This document shows positions 32,607 through 40,010 of a DNA stretch of 40,010 nucleotides, piece after piece. Every line of letters starts with the position of its first letter. Position 1 is the stretch's first letter. The notes beneath the pieces are model-generated. The model had not been told where the DNA came from, did not search any database, and worked only from the letters and a program-made list of their open reading frames with translations. The position numbers and the translations under genes are program-made. This DNA comes from Candidatus Cloacimonadota bacterium (lineage in GTDB: Bacteria; Muiribacteriota; UBA6191), in NCBI GenBank assembly GCA_019454875.1, contig JACFNL010000021.1, forward strand, positions 1 to 40,010, read 5' to 3'.

Positions 32607-35600
32607 ATGCTGAGAACAAATTTGTTACGGTTTCTCTTTGCTGCCCAGCTTCTGGCCTCTCTGTTCACCCGTGACACCATTGCCCAGTGTGTCCAGGCTG
32701 ACTGTGCCCAGGACCCACTTGCCTGTATTATAACCAAGGCTGCCGTAGGTATTGGTGGGGGCGTGAACGCCAATGTGACTGCCGATGTGGTGGTGCCCGG
32801 TGGCAGGACTTCCAAGAAATTTTTTCCTATTTCTTATGCCCATGATGGGGGTAGTGGCTCGTACACGGTCATGCCAAAAGCAGATGCTGATGACACGGGT
32901 ATTCCTCTAACTCAATCCGTTTGTGTGGGTCAGGTTACCGCAATTTTTAACCGTTCCGGCAGCAAGGCCATCAAGGTGGAAGTGACCCAGTCTGTGTCCA
33001 GTCGGGTACAGCAGTCTGCCAATTCTGTGCGGGTTGTTTATGATGAAACTCCACCGGTTCTGACAATCAACGCTGTAATTCAGGCTGCGACTGCGGATGC
33101 AGGAACCCCCATTCCATTTTCTGGAGGGACTACATTTTTTACATCCAATGCTATTGTGATTCAAGGAAGGGTTAATGATGTGGAGCCTGCCCAGGATCCC
33201 AATCTTCTGGCCGTCCTGGTTCAGGAGGGATTGACTACCAGTGGACAGGTAGTGCCTGTGACATCAGGGACTAACGGGACATTTAGCCTGCCCATCAATC
33301 TGTCCCAGGAGCAGGATGGAGAGTTTCAGATTAAGCTTGTTGGTCTTGACAGTAATGGCCTGAACTTTGCGGATGGCTCACCGGCCAATCGTTCGGATCC
33401 AAAAACCGTCAGAGTTGTAAAAGATACGGTCAAGCCGGTATTAACCAAGCTTGAAATTATTTCCGGGATTGGGGACAATCAGAAGGTTCAGGAAGTGCCT
33501 AGAGTCTTTGTACAGGGCGGTTCCCAGATTCGCGTCAGGGCAACTTTTAGTGAAAAACTTAAGGTGGCTCCTACTTTGGCTTTGAAGCATCAGGGGAATG
33601 GAGCAGGGGAGCCATCACAGCCCTATTCGGTGCCCTTTGATTCCCAGCTTTTTGCCAGTAATCCTAGTGTTGTAGAGTATGAATTCACCCCTTTGTTTGA
33701 CCCAAGGAATTTAGGTCCGGTTGATTTACAGTTTGGTCCTGCGGCTGCAACCATCTCCAATGCCCAGATAGGTATTGATATGGCAGGCAACGATCTGGAT
33801 GCCACACAGGGTGTTTTAAAAAATCAGGGTACTGTGATCGCCGGGATTGTCGTGGATGGAAACGCCCCGAGTTTGTTTCGTTTAACCGGTGCCGCAGGAG
33901 AAGTCCAGAGTCGCCCACAAAACAATCAGACACTTGCTAGAAAAGATTTTCCAACCCGTATTGAACTTTTTGTTCAGGACTATAACCTTCCCAGTAATCT
34001 GCCAGGCTCTGTAGATGCATCTTCTGAGGTTACAGGCAGATTTGATAATGGATCAGGGGTTGATTTTGATAAAGTGGGCAGTGCCGACATGCGTGTTGTG
34101 GTGCGTCGCCCCAATGGAACCGAAATTGCCGGAACTCTGGTTACTCAGCCGCCCAATGGCCTGGTGTATTTGTTGCCCCTGGTGGAACAGATTTTTGGCT
34201 CGGAAACCAGCACAGGAAATCCGGAAGATGCCAATAAGCCTGAAGCTGGGGCTTATACAGTTCAGGTCTCGCTGATTGATAAGGTGGGCAACAAAGCTGT
34301 TGAGTCCATTGTGTTTAATATGGATGTGGATCCAATTAACGCGGCTTCCATTCAGGTGTCCTTAAAGCCTGACGGCACCCCCGCTGCTGCCGGTGGAATT
34401 AATTTTTCACTTAAAAACCCAATCAAGGGTTCAGAAATCCCTGATCTTCCTTCCATGGTGGATTTGAGCACTCTGGATTCAGTAAACCAGCTGGATGGAT
34501 TTGAGATATGTTCTACGGATCCGACCTTTAGTGTGACCCGTTCCACTATCAATTTAAACGCTAGACTAAATGGTCCTGACACTGTACCCCGCAGTCTGAT
34601 TATTACCGGCACTGTGGATGGAAATGCCACCAATAAGTGTGGCACCACTGGTCAGGGTGTGTTTGATGTATTAGAAGATAGGCAAAAGGAAGTATTCCCC
34701 AATCTGCCATTTGATTTTCCTAACCCAGGCACGATTGGCGACCATGTCCGACCCGGGGAGAAGGATCCGCGATTTGGTCAGTATGATGGGCCATATCTGG
34801 TAGAGGTTTTAGCTGTGGATGGGCCAGGAAATATATCCAAGGCTATCCGCAAGGAGTTTTTGCTCGATACTACTGCACCTTATACAGAAAGAACATTTCC
34901 TCAGGAGAATCAGAAAATTAATACACCACTGCGGCATGTATCAGCAGTAGTGGTTGATCCATCCCCTGCCAGACTTCATACCTTTGAACAGAGTGGTAAG
35001 GTGAATTTTGGTTCCGGTATTTCCATTAAGGCCTCTAAAATGAATCTGCGTCTGCCAGCTCCCTATCGGGATAATCTGAGCACAACTCTTTTTGATACAG
35101 CTGATGGTAACCGCTTGCGGGGAGTTTTGGACTTTACTCACAATCCCAATTCTTTTGATCCCACTTTGCCGACTTTTAATCCTAACGATGATGCCTATCG
35201 GGTATTGCTTGAGATTGTGGACAATAATGCCAATACGGTTACTCTGCCTGTAGATGGAAGTGTGGATGGTATTTACACAGTGGAAGTAATTCCTGTGGAC
35301 AATGCCGGAAATAATGTAAATGATGCCACTACCAGAGGTGGTTACAGGCAGCAGGCAGATGGTGCTCCTGCCCCTAAAGAGCTAAAGCGGGATTTTCGTT
35401 TCCTTCTGGATACCGTGCCGCCTAATCTGACATTTTCTCCTATTGGGGCGGCTCAGACGGCACCAAGTGAATTGAATGTCAACGGGGGAGCTTTTGAGCT
35501 TAAGGGCAAGGTTCGGGATTTGTCAGCAAGGACCCCGGCTACGGAGGCTATTCGTGGTGGTTCTGGCATGGATCGGGTTGAATACTCTTTGGTGCTTTTG

Positions 35601-37826
35601 AGGCAGGATGGGACCATGGTTGATTCCCAGCCAGGGGATGGTCAGGATGTAAAACCTAGAAACAATCCTATTTTGAAGGATGTCAAGGCAGAGTTAAGTG
35701 CCATAACCGACCCATCCCTTGATCCTTCAGTGAGTTCCACTCGGCCCTTGACCGATGGATATCGCGATTTACTTATGGTGGAACATACCTGGACGATCAA
35801 GGGAGTTTTACCTCCAGCAGATGAAATTATTGTGCCCGATCAAAATACTGTGGCTAACTATGTCCTGATAGTGAAGGCCATCGATCAGGCAGGAAATATA
35901 TCGGAGCGAAGAATTGTCATGAAGCTGAATTCTGGCCTGCTCCCTCCGCCTGAGCTTGTGTCTCCTAATCTGAATGGTGCCCTGAAGTCTCCAGCAGTGG
36001 TTTTTGAATGGAAACCCGTACCCGAGGCCGCCGACTACATTTTAAATCTTAGTCATCCCACAGGACAGCTCACAACCTATGCTGTGGTTAAGTCAGGAGA
36101 TAATCCCAATGTGCGCTGGAATCAGATTCTGACTACTCAGGGGGAATATGAGTGGTGGGTTCTTTCTGTAGATTCCGTAGGCAATGCTGGGCAAAAGGGG
36201 CTGACCCGCAAGTTTCGTTATGATAAGGAAGCCCCCTTTGTTGAGTCCTTGTCATGGTCTGATTTAAGCCCCGAGGCAACCACCAGAGTGAGTATCGGAA
36301 CTTTTAAACTTCAGGTAGTGTTTAACGAGGAGCTTGGCAAGTGGCCCAAAGTGACTTTTAAACCACTTCAGACATCAGTTCCTGAGCAAATGATAGTTAC
36401 ATCCCGTGTTTCTGGAAAAACCTGGGAAGGTGTGGCCACAATTCCTACTACAGCGACCAATCTTTGGGACGGAAAAGCTACTTTGGAAATCAGTCATGCC
36501 GAGGATAAAGCTGGAAATCTGATGATTGTGAACCGCAATTATGACTTTACCATCGATACAGGCCCTTCCTATTCGGTGAAGTATTTTGAGAATCCTGTAT
36601 ATCGCACCGAAGTGGTCATGGTGGTGAAGTCCACAGAAAATCTTTTGAATGTACCTGTTTTGACTGAGCCTGTGGGAGTAAGTCTTGCTACCGGGACCAT
36701 GTTAAGGATTTCTGATTCCGTGTTTGCTGCCAATCTGCGCATTACTGCATCCAATGATACAACAGGAAAGGTCAGGATCAGCGGGACCGATCTGGATGGA
36801 AATACAGCCAGCAGAATTTTGACTTTCCCGGTATCTGTTCTGAAAACCAATCAGTCTACAAGAGTATTATCCACAGGACTTGTCCTGAATGTGCCTAGTG
36901 GCAGTGTGGCACAGAATACCCCCATGATGGTACTTCCAAGGGAGGAGTTTTCGGAAATCCCGCAGATTAACGCCAGTGTAGGTTCTGTCTCCAAAGAAGT
37001 TCAGGAATTAAAAAAGATTAAGGATTTAGAACTTTTGTCACCCACAGATATTCAGTTTTTGCAGCCTGTGGCAGTGGAGATGGATCCGGGGCAGCCCTTG
37101 GGTCCGCAGCAGGGTTTATTTCTAGCCAGTGGAGGTTCCCTGGAGCTGATTGAAGCTAATGTTCGCGATGGGAAGTATCATTTTTCCCTGATGCGCTCGG
37201 GGCAAATTATGATTTTTGAGGATTTGAAGCCACCTCTTTTAAATCTGGATTCCAGCCTTGAACAGGACGGAGTCAGGGCTGTAAATCCCAAGGTTGTTTT
37301 TGAGGCAAAAGATCTTGGTTCAGGGCTAAGGCAGGATTCCATCCATGTGACTTTAGCTGGACAGCAGATGGCATTTGAAGAAGTGGATTCCCGTGGAGCT
37401 TATGTCTATGGTATGAAAGGTCGAATAGCCAATGGGGACAACGAGCTGGAAATTGAGGTTTCCGATCGTTTAGGCAATTTGTCCGTATTAAAATCTACGG
37501 TTCAGGTTCTGGGGCCGATTCGTATTTCTGCGATTGCTTATCCTAACCCTGCCAGAAGTTTCTCCATGTTTTCATATGATTTGAGTCGGGCTGCGGATCA
37601 TGTGGAGCTTAAGTTATATGATGCAGCCGGTGCTTTGATTCATTCCATCAATTCGGCACAGGATCCTTTAGTGACCACGGTACGGGGTAAAAACACCTGG
37701 AGATGGGATCTTCTGGATCGCAGAGGACGCAATGTTGCCAATGGAGTGTACTTTGTTCAAGTAGTCGCTAGGGATCGGGACGGACATCAGGACCGGCAAA
37801 GAATTCGTGTTGCGGTATTACAATGA
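32607..37826 (+). CDS. Giant exported Ig-like repeat protein with FlgD-type C-terminal domain
   Basis: A 1739-residue protein with a signal peptide (LLRFLFAAQLLASLFTRDTI). It is a chain of bacterial Ig-like domains, marked by repeated linkers such as VVDGNAPSLF, LLDTTAPYTERTF, LLDTVPPNLTF and YDKEAPFVESL. An FN3-like segment lies near 1110-1180 (VVFEWKPVPEAADYILNLSH). The last ~100 residues form a FlgD-type Ig-like domain: ISAIAYPNPARSFSMFSYDL, LKLYDAAGALIH, WDLLDRRGRNVANGVYFVQV. Such C-termini are often found on secreted or surface-attached proteins. It is probably a surface or extracellular adhesin or structural protein. The Shine-Dalgarno before ATG 32607 is weak. No catalytic domain is seen. 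Confidence 0.88.
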   Translation: MLRTNLLRFLFAAQLLASLFTRDTIAQCVQADCAQDPLACIITKAAVGIGGGVNANVTADVVVPGGRTSKKFFPISYAHDGGSGSYTVMPKADADDTGIPLTQSVCVGQVTAIFNRSGSKAIKVEVTQSVSSRVQQSANSVRVVYDETPPVLTINAVIQAATADAGTPIPFSGGTTFFTSNAIVIQGRVNDVEPAQDPNLLAVLVQEGLTTSGQVVPVTSGTNGTFSLPINLSQEQDGEFQIKLVGLDSNGLNFADGSPANRSDPKTVRVVKDTVKPVLTKLEIISGIGDNQKVQEVPRVFVQGGSQIRVRATFSEKLKVAPTLALKHQGNGAGEPSQPYSVPFDSQLFASNPSVVEYEFTPLFDPRNLGPVDLQFGPAAATISNAQIGIDMAGNDLDATQGVLKNQGTVIAGIVVDGNAPSLFRLTGAAGEVQSRPQNNQTLARKDFPTRIELFVQDYNLPSNLPGSVDASSEVTGRFDNGSGVDFDKVGSADMRVVVRRPNGTEIAGTLVTQPPNGLVYLLPLVEQIFGSETSTGNPEDANKPEAGAYTVQVSLIDKVGNKAVESIVFNMDVDPINAASIQVSLKPDGTPAAAGGINFSLKNPIKGSEIPDLPSMVDLSTLDSVNQLDGFEICSTDPTFSVTRSTINLNARLNGPDTVPRSLIITGTVDGNATNKCGTTGQGVFDVLEDRQKEVFPNLPFDFPNPGTIGDHVRPGEKDPRFGQYDGPYLVEVLAVDGPGNISKAIRKEFLLDTTAPYTERTFPQENQKINTPLRHVSAVVVDPSPARLHTFEQSGKVNFGSGISIKASKMNLRLPAPYRDNLSTTLFDTADGNRLRGVLDFTHNPNSFDPTLPTFNPNDDAYRVLLEIVDNNANTVTLPVDGSVDGIYTVEVIPVDNAGNNVNDATTRGGYRQQADGAPAPKELKRDFRFLLDTVPPNLTFSPIGAAQTAPSELNVNGGAFELKGKVRDLSARTPATEAIRGGSGMDRVEYSLVLLRQDGTMVDSQPGDGQDVKPRNNPILKDVKAELSAITDPSLDPSVSSTRPLTDGYRDLLMVEHTWTIKGVLPPADEIIVPDQNTVANYVLIVKAIDQAGNISERRIVMKLNSGLLPPPELVSPNLNGALKSPAVVFEWKPVPEAADYILNLSHPTGQLTTYAVVKSGDNPNVRWNQILTTQGEYEWWVLSVDSVGNAGQKGLTRKFRYDKEAPFVESLSWSDLSPEATTRVSIGTFKLQVVFNEELGKWPKVTFKPLQTSVPEQMIVTSRVSGKTWEGVATIPTTATNLWDGKATLEISHAEDKAGNLMIVNRNYDFTIDTGPSYSVKYFENPVYRTEVVMVVKSTENLLNVPVLTEPVGVSLATGTMLRISDSVFAANLRITASNDTTGKVRISGTDLDGNTASRILTFPVSVLKTNQSTRVLSTGLVLNVPSGSVAQNTPMMVLPREEFSEIPQINASVGSVSKEVQELKKIKDLELLSPTDIQFLQPVAVEMDPGQPLGPQQGLFLASGGSLELIEANVRDGKYHFSLMRSGQIMIFEDLKPPLLNLDSSLEQDGVRAVNPKVVFEAKDLGSGLRQDSIHVTLAGQQMAFEEVDSRGAYVYGMKGRIANGDNELEIEVSDRLGNLSVLKSTVQVLGPIRISAIAYPNPARSFSMFSYDLSRAADHVELKLYDAAGALIHSINSAQDPLVTTVRGKNTWRWDLLDRRGRNVANGVYFVQVVARDRDGHQDRQRIRVAVLQ

Positions 37827-37886
37827 TTTTTAAAAATCCGGCAACTTTTTTATCTCGGGTTTCGTAGGAAGCTACGGGAGTAAACT

Positions 37887-39455
37887 ATGAAAATCATTCA
37901 CTACATCGGGTCATTGGTTGCAACAGGGTTACTGTCGCTTTCTGTATGCTCGGCAGATGTATCATCTGATATTGAACGGGCCCTGATGTATTCTCCTGAA
38001 ACAAGTGTGGAACTTGAGTCCTTTGTAACTGAGGATCCTCAGGTTCAGTGGGCACTAGAGACAGCAAAAAAATACCAGAATGTTAAGGATTGGGATTTAA
38101 GAAATAAATTTTTGTCTTTGAGTCTGGTTCTTTTAGAAAGACAAGAGACCACAAAATTTGTTCAGGAAGTGGCCTCAGGGCCTAGGGCCTCGGAATCTTC
38201 CAGACGCTTTCAGTTTCAAAGACTTTATGGGGAAGGCAGTACCTACGGCATTGAAGAAGTGCAGTCCCAGATCTCAGATGCTGTGCAGAAAGAAGTTGAT
38301 GGGGAGGGCTGGTTTATTTCCATTCTGGAAAAACTCGGCGTTCTGACTGAAAATTACAAGGAATTAAACGACAAGCTGAGATTACAGTATCCCAACCTTT
38401 CCCGTGCTGAATTAGCAGACATTCTGATTAAGCAGGCTGCCCGTCTTACTGCGGGTGTGGGATTTGCCACCAATCTTCCTGGTGCGATTCCCGGTGTAGG
38501 TCCTGCGGCTTCTATGGCTTTGAGTGTTGGTGGTATGGTTCCTGACATGATTTATCTGTTCAAGCAGCAGGCAACCCTGATTTTCAGAATTGCTGATCTG
38601 TATGGCAAGGATATGAAAGAAGCTGAAAGAGTAACGGAAGCTCTTATTCTTTTTGGAGTGGCTTCCGGTGTTTCGGCAGCAACCAAAGCCATCGAGCAAT
38701 ACACAGAAAAGGCCTTTACTGTATATGTTCAGTCCAAGGTGACAGAAGAGGCTGTACAAAGCACCGTGGCCAAGTTGGCCGCAATGCATCCTCTGCTTCG
38801 GGATATTATTACCACACTGGTCAGCAAGGAAATGATTACCCAGGCCGGAGTAGAAAAGGCAGCAAACTCCCTGATTCCTCTGGTGGGTGCTGGAATTTCC
38901 GGTGCTATGAACTATGTATTTACCAGACAGGTTGGAAATGTTGCCAAGGCATTTTATGGTGACGACTCTGCGGATCGACTTCAGACCATCAATAATTTGC
39001 AGATGCCTAAGGTTGAACTTGCCATGTTTCGGTCTCTGGTTTCAGTCATTCTGGCAGATGGAGTGAAAAAACCCGAAGAAGTACTGGCTATCCAGAAAAT
39101 TCTGGGCCGGTTTGAGCATCATCGGTCTACGGTGGAAAAAATGCTGGATGGGGATCAGAACCTTCTGGATCGCACAGATTATGATATTGCATCTGAGAGT
39201 GTTCAGGTTAAGGAACATATCCTTTATGCAGTGGTTTCTATGCAGTTTGTTGACAACGAACGGCATCCTGCTGAGGTAGAATTGCATGAAAAGATTCTGA
39301 GCAAATTTCAGATTTCTGAAACACTGGCTAAAGAAGTAGAAAGCAGGGTTCGCGAAGAAAGAAGTATTTCCAGTGAGGCTGATGCCGGGATTCTGAGTAA
39401 AGTTTACAGACAGTATCAGAAAGCTATTGGGGCAAGAGAAGAGGTGGAATTTTAA
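37887..39455 (+). CDS. Exported protein with EcsC-like and TerB-like regions
   Basis: A 522-residue protein with a signal peptide (IIHYIGSLVATGLLSLSVCS). A helical N-terminal part is followed by an EcsC-like region (about 185-350): FATNLPGAIPGVGPAASMAL, and PLVGAGISGAMNYVFTRQVG. The C-terminal third (about 365-480) resembles the all-helical TerB fold, with two acidic blocks, LVSVILADGVKKPEE and VVSMQFVDNERHPAEVE, at the usual spacing. TerB and EcsC proteins are normally cytoplasmic, so export is odd. ATG 37887 has GGGAG 6 bases upstream, next to a small CGTAG/CTACG hairpin. It lies 60 bases after the giant gene and may be cotranscribed. Function unknown. Confidence 0.7.
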   Translation: MKIIHYIGSLVATGLLSLSVCSADVSSDIERALMYSPETSVELESFVTEDPQVQWALETAKKYQNVKDWDLRNKFLSLSLVLLERQETTKFVQEVASGPRASESSRRFQFQRLYGEGSTYGIEEVQSQISDAVQKEVDGEGWFISILEKLGVLTENYKELNDKLRLQYPNLSRAELADILIKQAARLTAGVGFATNLPGAIPGVGPAASMALSVGGMVPDMIYLFKQQATLIFRIADLYGKDMKEAERVTEALILFGVASGVSAATKAIEQYTEKAFTVYVQSKVTEEAVQSTVAKLAAMHPLLRDIITTLVSKEMITQAGVEKAANSLIPLVGAGISGAMNYVFTRQVGNVAKAFYGDDSADRLQTINNLQMPKVELAMFRSLVSVILADGVKKPEEVLAIQKILGRFEHHRSTVEKMLDGDQNLLDRTDYDIASESVQVKEHILYAVVSMQFVDNERHPAEVELHEKILSKFQISETLAKEVESRVREERSISSEADAGILSKVYRQYQKAIGAREEVEF

Positions 39456-39488
39456 TCCTCCCAAGTCCAGATGGCAGAGATTGTGTAA

Positions 39489-39560
39489 AAATCCTTGCCC
39501 ATTTCCGTAGAGGTTATCGAGATAATCATTCTGGGGATGGGTAAGGATTTTTTGTTTTTG
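39489..39560 (+). terminator. Rho-independent-like terminator
   Basis: Arms AAATCCTTGCCCA (39489-39501) and TGGGTAAGGATTT (39538-39550) pair with one mismatch (G-T). The loop contains a further small hairpin (TTATC/GATAA). A run TTTGTTTTTG follows. It ends the transcript of the EcsC/TerB-like gene. Confidence 0.75.
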
Positions 39561-39562
39561 TC

Positions 39563-39590
39563 TTGACATACAAAAACCAGCCCTCATAAT
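39563..39590 (+). promoter_or_regulatory. Sigma70-type promoter for the 5'-nucleotidase gene
   Basis: TTGACA (39563-39568) and CATAAT (39585-39590) are 16 bases apart, directly after the terminator and about 50 bases before ATG 39641. Confidence 0.65.
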
Positions 39591-39640
39591 GGAAATTTGT
39601 CATATAATTATCAAAAGGTTAAGCTTAGGAAGACGAGTGC

Positions 39641-40010
39641 ATGAATGTGAATATCAATTCTTTGCAGCCACTGATGAAAGTGGATAATATCGCGGCTAAA
39701 AATCGGGTGTTTGTGAATCGCAATTTAAGGCTGGAACATATCACCCACATGGGCTTTGATATGGATCATACCCTGGCGGTCTACAATCACGAACTTGAGA
39801 TTTTGGCCTATAATTTGACTCGGGACCGTCTGGTTGACGAGTTTGGTTATCCTCAGGAATGTAAATTGATTGAGTATAAGGTCGGAAGCGTTGTACGGGG
39901 CCTGATTATCGATAAACGCAAGGGCAATCTCATAAAGCTTGATCAGCATAAATATGTTGAGGATGCCTATCATGGCACAAAAGAACTGAATAAAGAGGAA
40001 CGGAAGGCAA
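39641..40010 (+). CDS. HAD-superfamily 5'-nucleotidase, partial (N-terminus)
   Basis: The first 123 codons of a protein of the cytosolic purine 5'-nucleotidase family (PF05761-like), continuing past the window. HAD motif I is seen as THMGFDMDHTLAVYNH, with the nucleophile Asp40 and acid Asp42. The following ELEILAYNLTRDRLVDEFGY and GLIIDKRKGNLIKLD match the family's first block. These enzymes hydrolyse IMP or GMP to nucleosides. ATG 39641 follows TTAGGAAG. It has its own promoter and is separated from the previous gene by a terminator. Confidence 0.88.
   Translation, partial: MNVNINSLQPLMKVDNIAAKNRVFVNRNLRLEHITHMGFDMDHTLAVYNHELEILAYNLTRDRLVDEFGYPQECKLIEYKVGSVVRGLIIDKRKGNLIKLDQHKYVEDAYHGTKELNKEERKA

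Noticed and set aside
39042..39587. 181-codon minus-strand open frame
   Set aside because: Opposite the EcsC/TerB-like gene and crossing a terminator; composition (Phe, Leu and Cys rich) is that of an antisense shadow.

Overview
The window (about 45% G+C by eye) comes from a Gram-negative, probably flagellated bacterium. LptF/LptG-type and beta-barrel proteins argue for an outer membrane. Type II secretion/type IV pilus parts, a FliK-like/FlhB-like gene pair and sugar genes of the kind used to decorate flagella or surface glycans are present. A rnhB-ylqG-ylqH block and a rplU-prp-rpmA block recall Firmicutes gene order, but the envelope genes are diderm. A former-Deltaproteobacteria, SAR324-like or Spirochaetota-like lineage would fit; I cannot place it more precisely.

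Region 1 (1-11053, all minus strand) is an accessory-looking surface-glycan region. It holds a partial unknown gene coupled to an acyl-CoA/AMP ligase, an Rpn-family nuclease, a truncated PseG-like gene joined to a damaged IS66 element, a sugar N-formyltransferase-like gene, an exported kelch protein, a polysaccharide-deacetylase-like gene and an intact PseG-like gene. The region stops just beyond the 3' end of a tRNA-Arg(GCG) gene, a common boundary for genomic islands.

Region 2 (about 11284-25023, plus strand) is a long, tightly packed operon. Most neighbours overlap by 4-20 bases. In order: a SNF2/RapA-type ATPase, a coiled-coil protein, a TPR protein, an acidic protein carrying nine YxxLLPP-type repeats, a second TPR protein, a membrane-anchored degenerate class III cyclase-like protein, a HEAT-repeat protein, a fusion of a prepilin-peptidase N-terminal domain to a pseudopilin, a second pseudopilin, a GspE/PilB ATPase and an outer-membrane-like protein. 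This is the best candidate for an undescribed system: pilus or secretion parts wired to repeat-scaffold proteins and a pseudo-cyclase.

Region 3 (25031-30229, minus) is housekeeping: LptF/LptG permease, two small membrane proteins, rpmA, prp and rplU behind a near-consensus promoter, RNase G and hpt. Region 4 (30332-40010, plus) has rnhB, the FliK-like and FlhB-like pair, a 1739-residue Ig-like exported protein with a FlgD-type C-terminal domain, an exported EcsC/TerB-like protein, a terminator, and the start of a HAD 5'-nucleotidase.
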